Below, piece after piece: positions 8,161 through 16,568 of a stretch of DNA of 64,000 nt; position 1 is the first letter of the stretch, and each line of letters starts with the position of its first letter. A model generated the notes under the pieces. The model saw only the letters and a list, made by a program, of their open reading frames with translations, was not told where the DNA came from and did not search any database. A program made the translations under genes and the position numbers. Origin of the DNA: Mediterranea sp. An20 (GTDB lineage Bacteria > Bacteroidota > Bacteroidia > Bacteroidales > Bacteroidaceae); contig NZ_NFJV01000003.1 of assembly GCF_002160055.1 (NCBI RefSeq), positions 1 to 64,000 on the forward strand. Direction: 5' to 3'.

Positions 8161-9514
8161 AAGCACGCCTCCTGTCGTATTCCTTCTTGCCATGCACCAA
8201 TGCTTCGTAGAGCAACCCGGCTAAGTGCTCGCCTCCGCGAAAGTTGATGTGTGTATAATCTTTGTTGGCCATAGGGGGCTGCGCCTCTACCAGTCCGGCC
8301 ATGCTCAGGTTGCCCCCCATCGCTTCAAAGAGATTCCAGAAGGCGATGCCATTGTCGGCCGCCAGATTCTGTTGGTAGCGCACTAAGTTGCGTATGCCCG
8401 GCATGGTGCGCAGGTTACCGTCTTCATCCTTGTAGTCGCGGTCACCCACCCCCACCAGCAGGATAGAGGCTTGGGGAAAAGCTGCTTTCAGATGTCCGAT
8501 TGTGGTATTCATGCCGGCGGCGTAGCGGTCGTAGTTTTTGCCGCGCTCGGTAGCGATGTTCAGGCCATATTGCAGCACGATAAGGTCGTAGGGCCGCAGG
8601 CGGTTGAAGTCGCTCAGACGTTCTTGAGGAATGCTGCGGATGGAGAGTCCCGTTGAGCCGCGCAGAGAGAGGTTGTCCAGCACGATACCCTGGTCGCCGT
8701 CCATGCTGAGTCCGTAGAATACGGCAGAATCGGCCTGCTGCACCGTCCAGCGCACTTGCCCGATGCGTCCCTCCACGCGAGCCGTCTGCACGTGTGCCGA
8801 AGGGGCGAAGGTCTGTGTCTGTGCCGCTCCCCGGTTCCGGCTTACAGCCAGCTCCACCGTTTGGGAACTGAGGAAGAAGAGGGTTGCCTCCCGACAGGTA
8901 TCCAAATGGGCAGCGTAGTCTTTCTGTCCGCGCAGTTCGACGTAAGCACCCGGTCGGGGCAGGAAGTAACGCCCCGCCATGCCCTGAAGCTTGGCGTCAA
9001 AGCCCAGACTGTCTGTCCAGGCATGGCTCTGCCAGCCGTCGAAAGCATGGCGCACGGTAGGACGGAAACCGTAGGTCTGCGAGGTAATGTCTACATAGCC
9101 CACGCCGCAGCCACCGTAACGCTCCTGCAACAAGTGGCGCAGGTCGGCCGTGAAAATATCTCCTTCGATAAACGAATCGCCGAAGTAGGCAATGCGCACG
9201 GGCCGGCTGCCTGCCTCGTCCAGGGCACGGTAGAAGGCTTCCATACCCCGGTGCGTGCTGTCGCCATAGTCTTCAATGCAGGTCATGCCCGGCGGACAGG
9301 AGTCCACAAAGGCAGGCTTCACCTTGGGTGGCGGGGGCAACAACGAGTCGGGGTCGTCTACGGGTGGGGCAAGGCGGCGCACATCCGACAGCAAGTCCAC
9401 GCGCCTCATCCGATGTCCGCCCACCTCCAGCGCGGGCAGAAGGTGCATCAGCAGCAGGGCAGCCAGCACCAGGCAGGCCAGCAGGGCGGTATTTCGCAAA
9501 ACGTTCTTTTTCAT
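8147..9514 (-). CDS. Membrane-anchored SGNH hydrolase-like protein
   Basis: A 455-residue protein with one N-terminal membrane anchor (about residues 8-28) and a proline-rich linker (LLPPPPKVKP), then an extracytoplasmic SGNH domain: AYFGDSFIEGD (block I), LQYGLNIAT (block III) and DYTHINFRGG (block V). A beta-rich insert between blocks I and III (about 150-290) probably binds carbohydrate. It is the first gene of the acetylation operon, overlapping the next SGNH gene by 14 bases. A -7 box lies at 9549-9556. Together with the MBOAT protein it resembles alginate- or peptidoglycan-O-acetylation systems that use two SGNH partners. Which of the two is the active transferase cannot be told. Confidence 0.85.
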   Translation of the reverse strand: MKKNVLRNTALLACLVLAALLLMHLLPALEVGGHRMRRVDLLSDVRRLAPPVDDPDSLLPPPPKVKPAFVDSCPPGMTCIEDYGDSTHRGMEAFYRALDEAGSRPVRIAYFGDSFIEGDIFTADLRHLLQERYGGCGVGYVDITSQTYGFRPTVRHAFDGWQSHAWTDSLGFDAKLQGMAGRYFLPRPGAYVELRGQKDYAAHLDTCREATLFFLSSQTVELAVSRNRGAAQTQTFAPSAHVQTARVEGRIGQVRWTVQQADSAVFYGLSMDGDQGIVLDNLSLRGSTGLSIRSIPQERLSDFNRLRPYDLIVLQYGLNIATERGKNYDRYAAGMNTTIGHLKAAFPQASILLVGVGDRDYKDEDGNLRTMPGIRNLVRYQQNLAADNGIAFWNLFEAMGGNLSMAGLVEAQPPMANKDYTHINFRGGEHLAGLLYEALVHGKKEYDRRRAYEAE

Positions 9515-9548
9515 ATATTCATTCCTAACGCTTATTTCTATCAGACCG

Positions 9549-9556
9549 CAAAGATA
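9549..9556 (-). promoter_or_regulatory. -7 box for SGNH/MBOAT operon
   Basis: Minus-strand TATCTTTG, 35 bases upstream of the ATG at 9514. It is the only promoter-like signal for the three-gene acetylation operon. Confidence 0.55.
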
Positions 9557-9660
9557 TAACTATAGACGGAATTAGTATGCAGACAGGAGGAAGAAACTTG
9601 CAGAAAGAGCTGGGAAGAAAGGAGCTGGAAAAGAAGAAAGACATTCCCTTCTGCTGCAAA

Positions 9661-9726
9661 GCGATAAGCACCGCGCTGCAAAGCAATAGGCACCGCGCTG
9701 CAAAGCGATAAGCAGTACGCTACTTA
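9661..9726 (+). repeat. 22-bp tandem repeat array B (3 units)
   Basis: Three 22-bp units at 9661-9682, 9683-9704 and 9705-9726. The first two are nearly identical (GCGATAAGCACCGCGCTGCA then AA; GCAATAGGCACC in the second). The third keeps GCGATAAGCAG. The array lies in the 349-base gap between the divergent SGNH operon and the gene at 9864, which otherwise holds only promoter-like sequence. Confidence 0.8.
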
Positions 9727-9863
9727 GCCTATAAGGCCGGAACGCTGTTGCATACGGGCACAATCCTGCCCTGACTGAAAAAAAATGTGCCCTTTCCACT
9801 GGCATGACTGCAAAATAATGATTTACTTTGCAACAGAATAACCTGCGGAAAATACCATAACCT

Positions 9864-10508
9864 ATGAAATACTTTTTCTGCCTCTTCGTCTTCGTATTCG
9901 GCCTGCCCGCCACCGCCCAGCAAATCATCTACGCCAACATCGATGAACTGCGCGAAGAACGTGGCGACACCGTCAGCACCCTGCGCGTGGAACGCCGCAC
10001 CAAGAACCAGCTCTACCTGATGGGAGGCGGCGACTACCGCATAGAAGCACACGATAACCACGGCCTCTGCCGCTACTTGCGCAAACGGTGCTATGCCGTA
10101 CGCATTGATACGGCCCTCTACGTCAACTGCCGCAAGATGCGCTACAAACGCTACCGGCTGGGCGGCTGGTATGCCCCTGCCCTGGAAATTGAGAGACACA
10201 TATTCTACACGGCACAACCCGTAGGACAGGCAGCCACCGAAACACTGACACCGGCAGATGCACAGAAACTGCGCGGCGAAGTGGGCGATGCCATCCAGGC
10301 TTCGGGCTTGATAGACCAGCGCGTCTACTACGAACTGGACTTGGAGACGGGACGTTCGTCTTTTGTAGACAAAGAGCGCATGCTGCAACTGCTGACAGAA
10401 TATCCGGAGTGGCAGAAGGAGTTTGAGAAAGAAACAAGCGAAGCGGCAGAGGTTACGGGCAGGTATCTACAAAGATTACGCGATGCTAAGAAAGAGGAGG
10501 AAAAGTAG
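9864..10508 (+). CDS. Secreted Bacteroidales protein, unknown function
   Basis: A 214-residue protein with a signal peptide (MKYFFCLFVFVFGLPATAQQ). I do not recognise a catalytic motif. The mature part begins IIYANIDELREERGDTVSTL, has a compact mixed alpha/beta composition with many charged residues, a YVNCRKMRYKRYRLGG segment and a C-terminal amphipathic helix (about residues 170-214). The repeated mention of residues such as DYRIEAHDNHG suggests a small envelope protein. It is a single gene, divergent from the acetylation operon; the weakly conserved TTACTTTG at about 40 bases upstream may be its promoter. Confidence 0.75.
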   Translation: MKYFFCLFVFVFGLPATAQQIIYANIDELREERGDTVSTLRVERRTKNQLYLMGGGDYRIEAHDNHGLCRYLRKRCYAVRIDTALYVNCRKMRYKRYRLGGWYAPALEIERHIFYTAQPVGQAATETLTPADAQKLRGEVGDAIQASGLIDQRVYYELDLETGRSSFVDKERMLQLLTEYPEWQKEFEKETSEAAEVTGRYLQRLRDAKKEEEK

Positions 10509-10655
10509 AGGAACCTTCTGTAAGGAAATCAAAGTGTGGCGGGATACATGGGACAGCGATATTGTAGTTGAAGGGGGCAGATAGCGGTGTACCGATAGAA
10601 GGAGGAGAGAATAATACAACCAAAGCCAAAAAGATTTTTGAAAACAGAAACATTG

Positions 10656-11273
10656 ATGAAAACCATTTTTACTTTTCTTTTTCTGTCGCTGTGCTGCAAC
10701 TGCATCCACTTGACAGCACAAACCAACTATTATCCCGAGACCAAGACATTCCACGAGAACGGCTACACTTACCAGTGCGATGTGAACAAGGCATCTATGG
10801 TCAGTCTCTACAACGCCGAGTGTACGTATTACAAAACAGAGCAAATTGACATGACCACAGGAAAAAGGTATGAATTCACTCCGGGAAAACCGCCGCTTGC
10901 CAGGGAACCATATACAAAACCACAATGTTTCGCCATCGTCAACAAAGCTTTTCCCCCGGAAATTAAGGCCCGAATCAACGGGAGAGAACTAACAATAGTG
11001 TTATATATTGAATCTGCTACGGGAAAAATTGCAGATGTAGTTTTCAATTTCACTACGGGAAAATTGGCAGAGATATATACCCAAGTTCCAGTCTCTGTAT
11101 ACCGGGAAATAGAAGTAGAGCTAAAAAAGAACGTCCGGTTCACACCGTCTGCCGTTGGTAAAAAACTGAACTATATCTTCATGTTTTGGACGCAAGACCC
11201 CAACGTCACCATCAAAAGTACTCCACTGACACCCGGAGGGCAGGTAGACCCGGACTCGACAAAAGATAAATAA
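10656..11273 (+). CDS. Secreted protein, DUF5043-like
   Basis: A 205-residue exported protein. The ATG at 10656 starts a clean signal peptide (MKTIFTFLFLSLCCNCIHLTAQ); a TTG 18 bases earlier is less likely. The mature N-terminus TNYYPETKTFHENGYTYQCD resembles a Bacteroides family of unknown function that I believe is DUF5043 (not verified). The C-terminal half (KARINGRELTIVLYIESATG, then VSVYREIEVELKKNVRF) has the look of a TonB C-terminal-like beta-alpha-beta fold, which appears in several Bacteroidales periplasmic proteins. It lies 150 bases after the previous secreted protein and the two may share a transcript. Confidence 0.75.
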   Translation: MKTIFTFLFLSLCCNCIHLTAQTNYYPETKTFHENGYTYQCDVNKASMVSLYNAECTYYKTEQIDMTTGKRYEFTPGKPPLAREPYTKPQCFAIVNKAFPPEIKARINGRELTIVLYIESATGKIADVVFNFTTGKLAEIYTQVPVSVYREIEVELKKNVRFTPSAVGKKLNYIFMFWTQDPNVTIKSTPLTPGGQVDPDSTKDK

Positions 11274-11390
11274 AAAGGTAGAAGATATCTTTTTGCCAAG
11301 AAATCCCAATACATATTTGCAAATATCGGGATTAATTCATAACTTGCGGCTCATTAACCAATGTCTCCGTGACAAAATGAAACCCGAACC

Positions 11391-13397
11391 ATGAAGATAA
11401 CCCTCAGCAACCAACTGCCCCCCTACCCGGCCTTCATCGAAGGTATCCGGCGGGCACCCGACCGTGGCTATACCCTCACCCCCGCGCAGACCGCCACGGC
11501 TCTGAAGAACGCCCTGCGCTACATTCCCAAAGAACTGCACGAACAACTGGCACCCGAATTCCTTGAAGAGCTACGCACCCGGGGCCGCATCTACGGATAC
11601 CGCTACCGCCCCGAAGGAGACCTCAAGGCCAAACCCATCAACCAGTATAAAGGCAAGTGCATCGAAGGCAAGGCTTTCCAGGTGATGATAGACAATAACC
11701 TCGCCTTCGATGTCGCACTCTATCCCTACGAGCTGGTGACTTACGGCGAAACGGGCCAGGTCTGCCAGAACTGGATGCAGTACCGCCTCATCAAGATGTA
11801 CCTCGAAGAACTGACGCAGGACCAGACACTGGTCGTGGAGAGTGGACACCCGTTGGGCCTGTTCCGTTCAAACCCCGACGCACCGCGCGTCATCATCACC
11901 AATGCCCTGATGGTAGGACTCTATGACAACCAGGAAGACTGGCACACAGCCATGCAGCTGGGTGTGGCCAACTATGGGCAGATGACTGCCGGAGGCTGGA
12001 TGTATATCGGCCCGCAAGGCATCGTCCATGGTACATTCAATACGCTGCTTAATGCCGGACGCCTGAAGCTGGGCATCCCGCAGGACGGGAACCTGAGCGG
12101 GCGGCTGTTCGTTTCCTCCGGACTGGGAGGCATGAGCGGTGCACAACCCAAAGCGGCGGAAATGGCAGGTGCGGCAGCTATCATCGCCGAGGTAGACAGT
12201 TCTCGCATCGAGACACGTCTCCGACAGGGTTGGGTAGGCAGTGTGACGGACAGTATGACCGAAGCTTTCGACCGGGCACAAGAAGCCAAGTGCCAGGGAA
12301 AACCTATGTCTATCGCCTATCATGGCAATATCGTGGACTTGCTGGAATATGCAGTAAAAGAAAACATATTCATCGACTTGCTGTCCGACCAGACATCGTG
12401 CCACGCCGTGTACGATGGAGGCTATTGTCCCGCAGGACTGACCTTCGACGAGCGTACCGCCATGCTGCACACAGACCATGAAGGCTTCCGCACACGGGTG
12501 GACGAAACATTGCGCCGCCATTTCCATGCCATCCGCACGTTGGTAGAACGCGGTACGTATTTCTTCGACTACGGCAATTCCTTCATGAAGGCCGTCTACG
12601 ATGCCGGCAATCCGGACATCGCCCGCAACGGTGATGACAAGCAGGGCTTCATCTTCCCCAGCTACGTAGAGGACATCATGGGCCCCGAACTTTTCGACTA
12701 TGGCTACGGGCCTTTCCGTTGGGTATGCCTCAGCGGACGGCACGAAGACTTGGTGAAGACCGACCACGCCGCCATGAGTTGCATCGACCCTGCCCGACGG
12801 GCACAGGACCGCGACAATTACAACTGGATTCGCGACGCGGAGCAAAACAACCTCGTAGTCGGCACACAGGCACGCATTCTCTACCAGGATGCCGAAGGAC
12901 GGCTGCGCATCGCGCTGAAGTTCAACGACATGGTACGCCGCGGCGAGGTAGGACCTATCATGCTGGGACGCGACCACCACGACGTGAGCGGCACCGACTC
13001 TCCCTTCCGCGAAACGGCCAATATCAAGGACGGAAGCAACATCATGGCCGATATGGCCGTGCAGTGCTTCGCCGGCAATTGTGCCCGTGGCATGAGCCTC
13101 GTCGCCCTGCACAACGGCGGCGGCGTGGGTATCGGCAAGGCTATCAACGGTGGCTTTGGCATGGTGTGCGACGGCTCGGAACGGGTGGACCGCATACTCC
13201 GCTCGGCCATGCTGTGGGACGTGATGGGCGGTGTGGCACGACGTTCGTGGGCACGCAACCCGCATGCCATGGAGACAGCCGACGAATTTAACCATACGCA
13301 TGCCGATGGCTATTGCATCACCATGCCCTACGTGGCCGACGATGCATTGATTGAGAAATGTATAAGCCCCCTCAACTCCCCCCGTGAGGGAGCTTAA
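11391..13397 (+). CDS. hutU: Urocanate hydratase
   Basis: A 668-residue urocanase, which adds water to urocanate to give 4-imidazolone-5-propionate, the second step of histidine breakdown; it is cytoplasmic and uses NAD+ as an electrophile. Family hallmarks are MTAGGWMYIGPQG (about residues 198-210), the NAD-binding glycine loop SGLGGMSGAQ (about 243-252) and the RWVCLSGRHED segment (about 443-453). The protein is longer than the 550-residue proteobacterial enzyme and matches the long form seen in Bacteroidetes and animals. It is the first gene of the hut operon. The last residues (ISPLNSPREGA) are encoded by a palindromic intergenic-type repeat, so the C-terminus may have been extended by it. 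Confidence 0.95.
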   Translation: MKITLSNQLPPYPAFIEGIRRAPDRGYTLTPAQTATALKNALRYIPKELHEQLAPEFLEELRTRGRIYGYRYRPEGDLKAKPINQYKGKCIEGKAFQVMIDNNLAFDVALYPYELVTYGETGQVCQNWMQYRLIKMYLEELTQDQTLVVESGHPLGLFRSNPDAPRVIITNALMVGLYDNQEDWHTAMQLGVANYGQMTAGGWMYIGPQGIVHGTFNTLLNAGRLKLGIPQDGNLSGRLFVSSGLGGMSGAQPKAAEMAGAAAIIAEVDSSRIETRLRQGWVGSVTDSMTEAFDRAQEAKCQGKPMSIAYHGNIVDLLEYAVKENIFIDLLSDQTSCHAVYDGGYCPAGLTFDERTAMLHTDHEGFRTRVDETLRRHFHAIRTLVERGTYFFDYGNSFMKAVYDAGNPDIARNGDDKQGFIFPSYVEDIMGPELFDYGYGPFRWVCLSGRHEDLVKTDHAAMSCIDPARRAQDRDNYNWIRDAEQNNLVVGTQARILYQDAEGRLRIALKFNDMVRRGEVGPIMLGRDHHDVSGTDSPFRETANIKDGSNIMADMAVQCFAGNCARGMSLVALHNGGGVGIGKAINGGFGMVCDGSERVDRILRSAMLWDVMGGVARRSWARNPHAMETADEFNHTHADGYCITMPYVADDALIEKCISPLNSPREGA

Positions 13398-13464
13398 GAT
13401 ACAGCATGTGAAGATCTCCCATTGTATCAGAAGCCTCCCCACGGAGGAGGTTGGTGGGGCTTCT
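13364..13464. repeat. Two GC-rich palindromes between hutU and ftcD
   Basis: The first palindrome (13364-13395) has arms AAGCCCCCTCA and TGAGGGAGCTT and includes the hutU stop region. The second (13429-13464) has arms AGAAGCCTCCCCAC and GTGGGGCTTCT with an inner CCTCC/GGAGG. Neither has a T-run, so they look more like mobile palindromic repeats or RNA-stabilising hairpins than terminators inside this operon. Confidence 0.6.
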
Positions 13465-13491
13465 ATGTCAAACCCTTAAAACCTATTCTAT

Positions 13492-14397
13492 ATGAACCGA
13501 ATCATGGAATGTGTCCCCAACTTCAGCGAGGGACGCGACTTGCAGAAAATAGACCAAATCGTGGCTCCTTTCCGTGGAAAGAAAGGCGTAAAACTGCTGG
13601 ACTACAACAACGATGAAGACCACAACCGCCTCGTGGTAACCGTAGTGGGCGAACCCGAACCGTTGCGCGATGTCGTGCTCGAAGCCATCGGTGTAGCTGT
13701 CAGCGTAATAGACCTCAACCAACACACGGGTCAACATCCGCGTATGGGTGCTGCCGATGTAGTTCCCTTCATTCCCATCCGCGGCGTGACAATGGATGAT
13801 GCCATCGCCTTATCTAAAGAAGTAGGCCAAGCCGTGGCCGACCGCTACGGCGTGCCCGTCTTCCTGTATGAGAAATCGGCAACGGCTCCCCACCGCGAAA
13901 ACCTGGCTGCCATCCGCAAGGGCGAGTTCGAAGGTATGGCCGAAAAGATACACCAGCCCGAATGGAAGCCCGACTTCGGACCCGCCGAGCGACATCCCAC
14001 CGCCGGCACCGTAGCTATCGGCGCGCGTATGCCGCTCGTGGCTTACAACATCAACCTTTCCACTCCCAGCTTGGAGATAGCCCACGGCATCGCCAAGAAA
14101 ATCCGTTTCATTGGCGGTGGTCTGCGCTACTGCAAGGCAATGGGTGTCGAACTGAAAGACCGTGGCATCACACAGGTGTCCATCAACATGACGGACTACA
14201 CCCGCACGGCCCTCTACCGCGCCTTCGAACTGGTGCGTATCGAAGCCCGCCGCTACGGTGTCAGCATCGTAGGTAGCGAAATTATCGGACTTGTACCCAT
14301 GGAGGCACTCATCGACACAGCTTCTTATTACTTAGGACTGGAAAACTTCTCCATGCAGCAGGTACTGGAGGCAAGGTTGTTGGAAAATGAAGAATGA
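13492..14397 (+). CDS. ftcD: Glutamate formimidoyltransferase
   Basis: A 301-residue single-domain formiminotransferase. It moves the formimino group of N-formimino-L-glutamate to tetrahydrofolate, releasing glutamate, which is the final carbon step of this version of histidine breakdown. Signature segments are MECVPNFSEGRD at the N-terminus, LLDYNNDEDHNRLVVTVVG and TGQHPRMGAADVVPFIPI (His-containing active-site strand). The cyclodeaminase domain found fused in the mammalian enzyme is absent and is supplied instead by the fchA gene downstream. The ATG at 13492 gives the exact family start. It lies 94 bases after hutU. Confidence 0.95.
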   Translation: MNRIMECVPNFSEGRDLQKIDQIVAPFRGKKGVKLLDYNNDEDHNRLVVTVVGEPEPLRDVVLEAIGVAVSVIDLNQHTGQHPRMGAADVVPFIPIRGVTMDDAIALSKEVGQAVADRYGVPVFLYEKSATAPHRENLAAIRKGEFEGMAEKIHQPEWKPDFGPAERHPTAGTVAIGARMPLVAYNINLSTPSLEIAHGIAKKIRFIGGGLRYCKAMGVELKDRGITQVSINMTDYTRTALYRAFELVRIEARRYGVSIVGSEIIGLVPMEALIDTASYYLGLENFSMQQVLEARLLENEE

Positions 14398-14505
14398 TGA
14401 CCGAAGAATCTGCCGAGCAAAAACAGCGCGTACCCATTCTTCATTTATCACTCTTCATTCTTCAACCTATTATTCATTCTTAATCCTTCATTCTTCATTT
14501 AAAAG

Positions 14506-15756
14506 ATGACTGAGAACCTGATTATCTTCAACGCCCGCCTTGTCACCCCCACTGGCTTCACAGCCCGTCGTGGTAAGGAAATGGGCAAACTGCTGGTGTT
14601 GGACGATGCCACCATCGAAGTGACCGATGGTCTCATTACCTATGTCGGCCCTAACCGTGGCGAAAAACGCGACGGTTACTACCAGCACTACTGGCACTAT
14701 AACGCCCGCGGCCGCTGTGTGTTGCCCGGTTTCGTAGACTCACACACGCATCTGGTGTTCGACGGCGAACGAGCCGAAGAATTCGGCCGACGTCTGCGGG
14801 GCGAAAGCTACATGAGCATCATGCAGAGCGGTGGAGGCATCGTCAGCACAGTAAAAGCGACCCGCACCAGCAGTCACATCCGCCTGCGCAACCGGGCCGA
14901 AGACTTACTGAAACAGATGTCGCAGATGGGGGTCACCACCGTAGAGGCCAAGAGTGGCTATGGGCTGGACAAAGAGACGGAGCTACTGCAACTTAAGGTG
15001 ATACGTTGCTTAGACAACGACGAACGTAAACGGGTAGACATCATTCCCACCTTCCTCGGTGCGCACGCAGTGCCCGAGGAGTATCGGGGACGTACGGACG
15101 ACTACGTAGACTTCCTCATCCGCGAAGTCATGCCTGCTGTCCGCGCCCAGCACCTCGCTGAGTTTTGTGACGTGTTCTGCGAAGAAGGTGTCTTCTCCAT
15201 CGAACAGTCGCGCCGCCTGCTCACCGCCGCCCGCGACATGGGTTTCCGCCTGAAGCTGCATGCCGACGAGATAGTGTCCTTTGGCGGAGCGGAACTGGCA
15301 GCCGAACTGGGTGCCGTCTCTGCCGACCACCTGCTGCATGCCTCCGACGAAGGCATACGCCGCATGGCCGAGTCCGACGTGGTAGCCACCCTCCTGCCTC
15401 TTACAGCCTTTGCCTTGCACGAACCCTATGCCCCTGCCCGACAGATGATAGATGCCGGATGTGCCGTAGCCTTAGCCACCGACCTCAATCCCGGCAGTTG
15501 CTTCTCCGGTTCCATCCCGCTTACCTTCGCCCTGGCCTGCATCTACATGCATCTCAGTATCGAAGAGGCCATCACGGCGCTGACGCTGAACGGAGCCGCC
15601 GCCTTGGGACGTGCCGACCGCATTGGCAGCATCGAACCGGGTAAACAAGGTGACTTGGTGGTGTTGAATACAAACAACTACCACTTCCTCACCTATTATA
15701 TAGGTATGAACTGCGTACAGGCCACGATCAAGGGAGGAATCATACATCCGAATTAG
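14506..15756 (+). CDS. hutI: Imidazolonepropionase
   Basis: A 416-residue metal-dependent amidohydrolase that opens the imidazolone ring of imidazolonepropionate to give N-formimino-L-glutamate. The metal site is visible: DSHTHLVF (HxH, about residues 77-84), LKLHADE (about 250), and ATDLNPGS (Asp, about 325). The EAKSGYGLD strand and QSGGGIVST substrate loop are also family features. It sits between ftcD and fchA; the 108-base gap before it is filled with short TTCATTCTTCA-type repeats that are partly complementary to GAAGAATGA just after ftcD. Length is normal. Confidence 0.95.
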   Translation: MTENLIIFNARLVTPTGFTARRGKEMGKLLVLDDATIEVTDGLITYVGPNRGEKRDGYYQHYWHYNARGRCVLPGFVDSHTHLVFDGERAEEFGRRLRGESYMSIMQSGGGIVSTVKATRTSSHIRLRNRAEDLLKQMSQMGVTTVEAKSGYGLDKETELLQLKVIRCLDNDERKRVDIIPTFLGAHAVPEEYRGRTDDYVDFLIREVMPAVRAQHLAEFCDVFCEEGVFSIEQSRRLLTAARDMGFRLKLHADEIVSFGGAELAAELGAVSADHLLHASDEGIRRMAESDVVATLLPLTAFALHEPYAPARQMIDAGCAVALATDLNPGSCFSGSIPLTFALACIYMHLSIEEAITALTLNGAAALGRADRIGSIEPGKQGDLVVLNTNNYHFLTYYIGMNCVQATIKGGIIHPN

Positions 15757-15770
15757 CGGCCCTGGCCCGC

Positions 15771-15882
15771 AGCTATAGGCTACGAGCTACAAGCTACGAG
15801 CTACAAGCTACGGGTTACGAGTTACGAGTAGCCACACACTAAGAACTAAAGTCACTATACTTGTAGCTCGTAGCTCATAGCT
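15771..15882. repeat. Tandem 14-bp repeat and inverted repeat, hutI-fchA gap
   Basis: A run of near-identical 14-bp units (GCTACGAGCTACAA) occupies about 15779-15832. A 23-base arm at 15771-15793 is matched, with two mismatches, by its complement at 15860-15882, so the transcript can fold into a long hairpin. It lies inside the hut operon between two genes. Confidence 0.75.
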
Positions 15883-15910
15883 AAATAATTATCATTTAAC
15901 ACCAAACATT

Positions 15911-16540
15911 ATGCTTACCGAACTAACCGTAAAAGATTTCCTGAACAAAGTGGCAGGCAGCGACCCCGTTCCCGGTGGAGGGAGCATCGCCGCCCTGAAC
16001 GGCGCCTTGGCCTCAGCTTTAGCCGCCATGGTTGCTAACCTGACGATTGGCAAAAAGAAATACGCCGAAGTGCAAGAAGACATGCAGGCCATCGCCCAAG
16101 AAGCCGAAGAGTTGATGACTGCTTTCACCGCCGACATCGACCGCGACTCCGATGCCTACGACCGCGTGTTTGCCTGCTTCAAGATGCCGAAAGACACCGA
16201 TGAAGAAAAAGTCGCCCGCAGCACTGCCATCCAAGAAGCTACGAAATACGCCGCTCAGGTGCCTCTGGAGGTGGCCCGACGTGCCTGCACCCTGATGCCC
16301 CGCATAGCCGAAGTGGCTCTGAAAGGCAACCAGAATGCCGTGACCGACGCTTGCGTAGCCATGATGTCTGCCCGCAACGCCGTACTGGCCGCTGTACTGA
16401 ATGTGCGCATCAACCTGACCTCACTGAAAGATGCGGAATTGGTGGCACGCTTGCAAGCTGAAGCAGACGGGCTGGAACAACAGGCCTGCAACCAAGAACA
16501 GGAGCTATTGGCTAAAATCAAGGCCTTGCTCAATGCCTGA
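15911..16540 (+). CDS. fchA: Formimino-tetrahydrofolate cyclodeaminase
   Basis: A 209-residue protein of the FTCD_C (cyclodeaminase/cyclohydrolase) family. It converts 5-formimino-tetrahydrofolate to 5,10-methenyl-tetrahydrofolate plus ammonia. The characteristic N-terminus DPVPGGGSIAALNGALA (about residues 18-34) carries the folate-binding glycine motif, followed by the all-helical region with DIDRDSDAYDRV. Together with monofunctional FtcD it recreates the bifunctional mammalian FTCD as two proteins. It lies 28 bases upstream of hutH, so the two are co-transcribed. Length agrees with stand-alone FchA proteins. Confidence 0.93.
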   Translation: MLTELTVKDFLNKVAGSDPVPGGGSIAALNGALASALAAMVANLTIGKKKYAEVQEDMQAIAQEAEELMTAFTADIDRDSDAYDRVFACFKMPKDTDEEKVARSTAIQEATKYAAQVPLEVARRACTLMPRIAEVALKGNQNAVTDACVAMMSARNAVLAAVLNVRINLTSLKDAELVARLQAEADGLEQQACNQEQELLAKIKALLNA

Positions 16541-16568
16541 TTCTTCATTCTCAGAACCTCAATTCTTC

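Noticed and set aside
11868-13442. Long antisense frame (524 codons) opposite hutU
   Set aside because: It lies fully inside hutU, which is certain; the long antisense frame follows from the GC-rich codon pattern.
16431-16568. Upstream extension of the hutH frame into fchA
   Set aside because: It overlaps fchA and adds residues not found in ammonia-lyases; the ATG at 16569 is the natural start.
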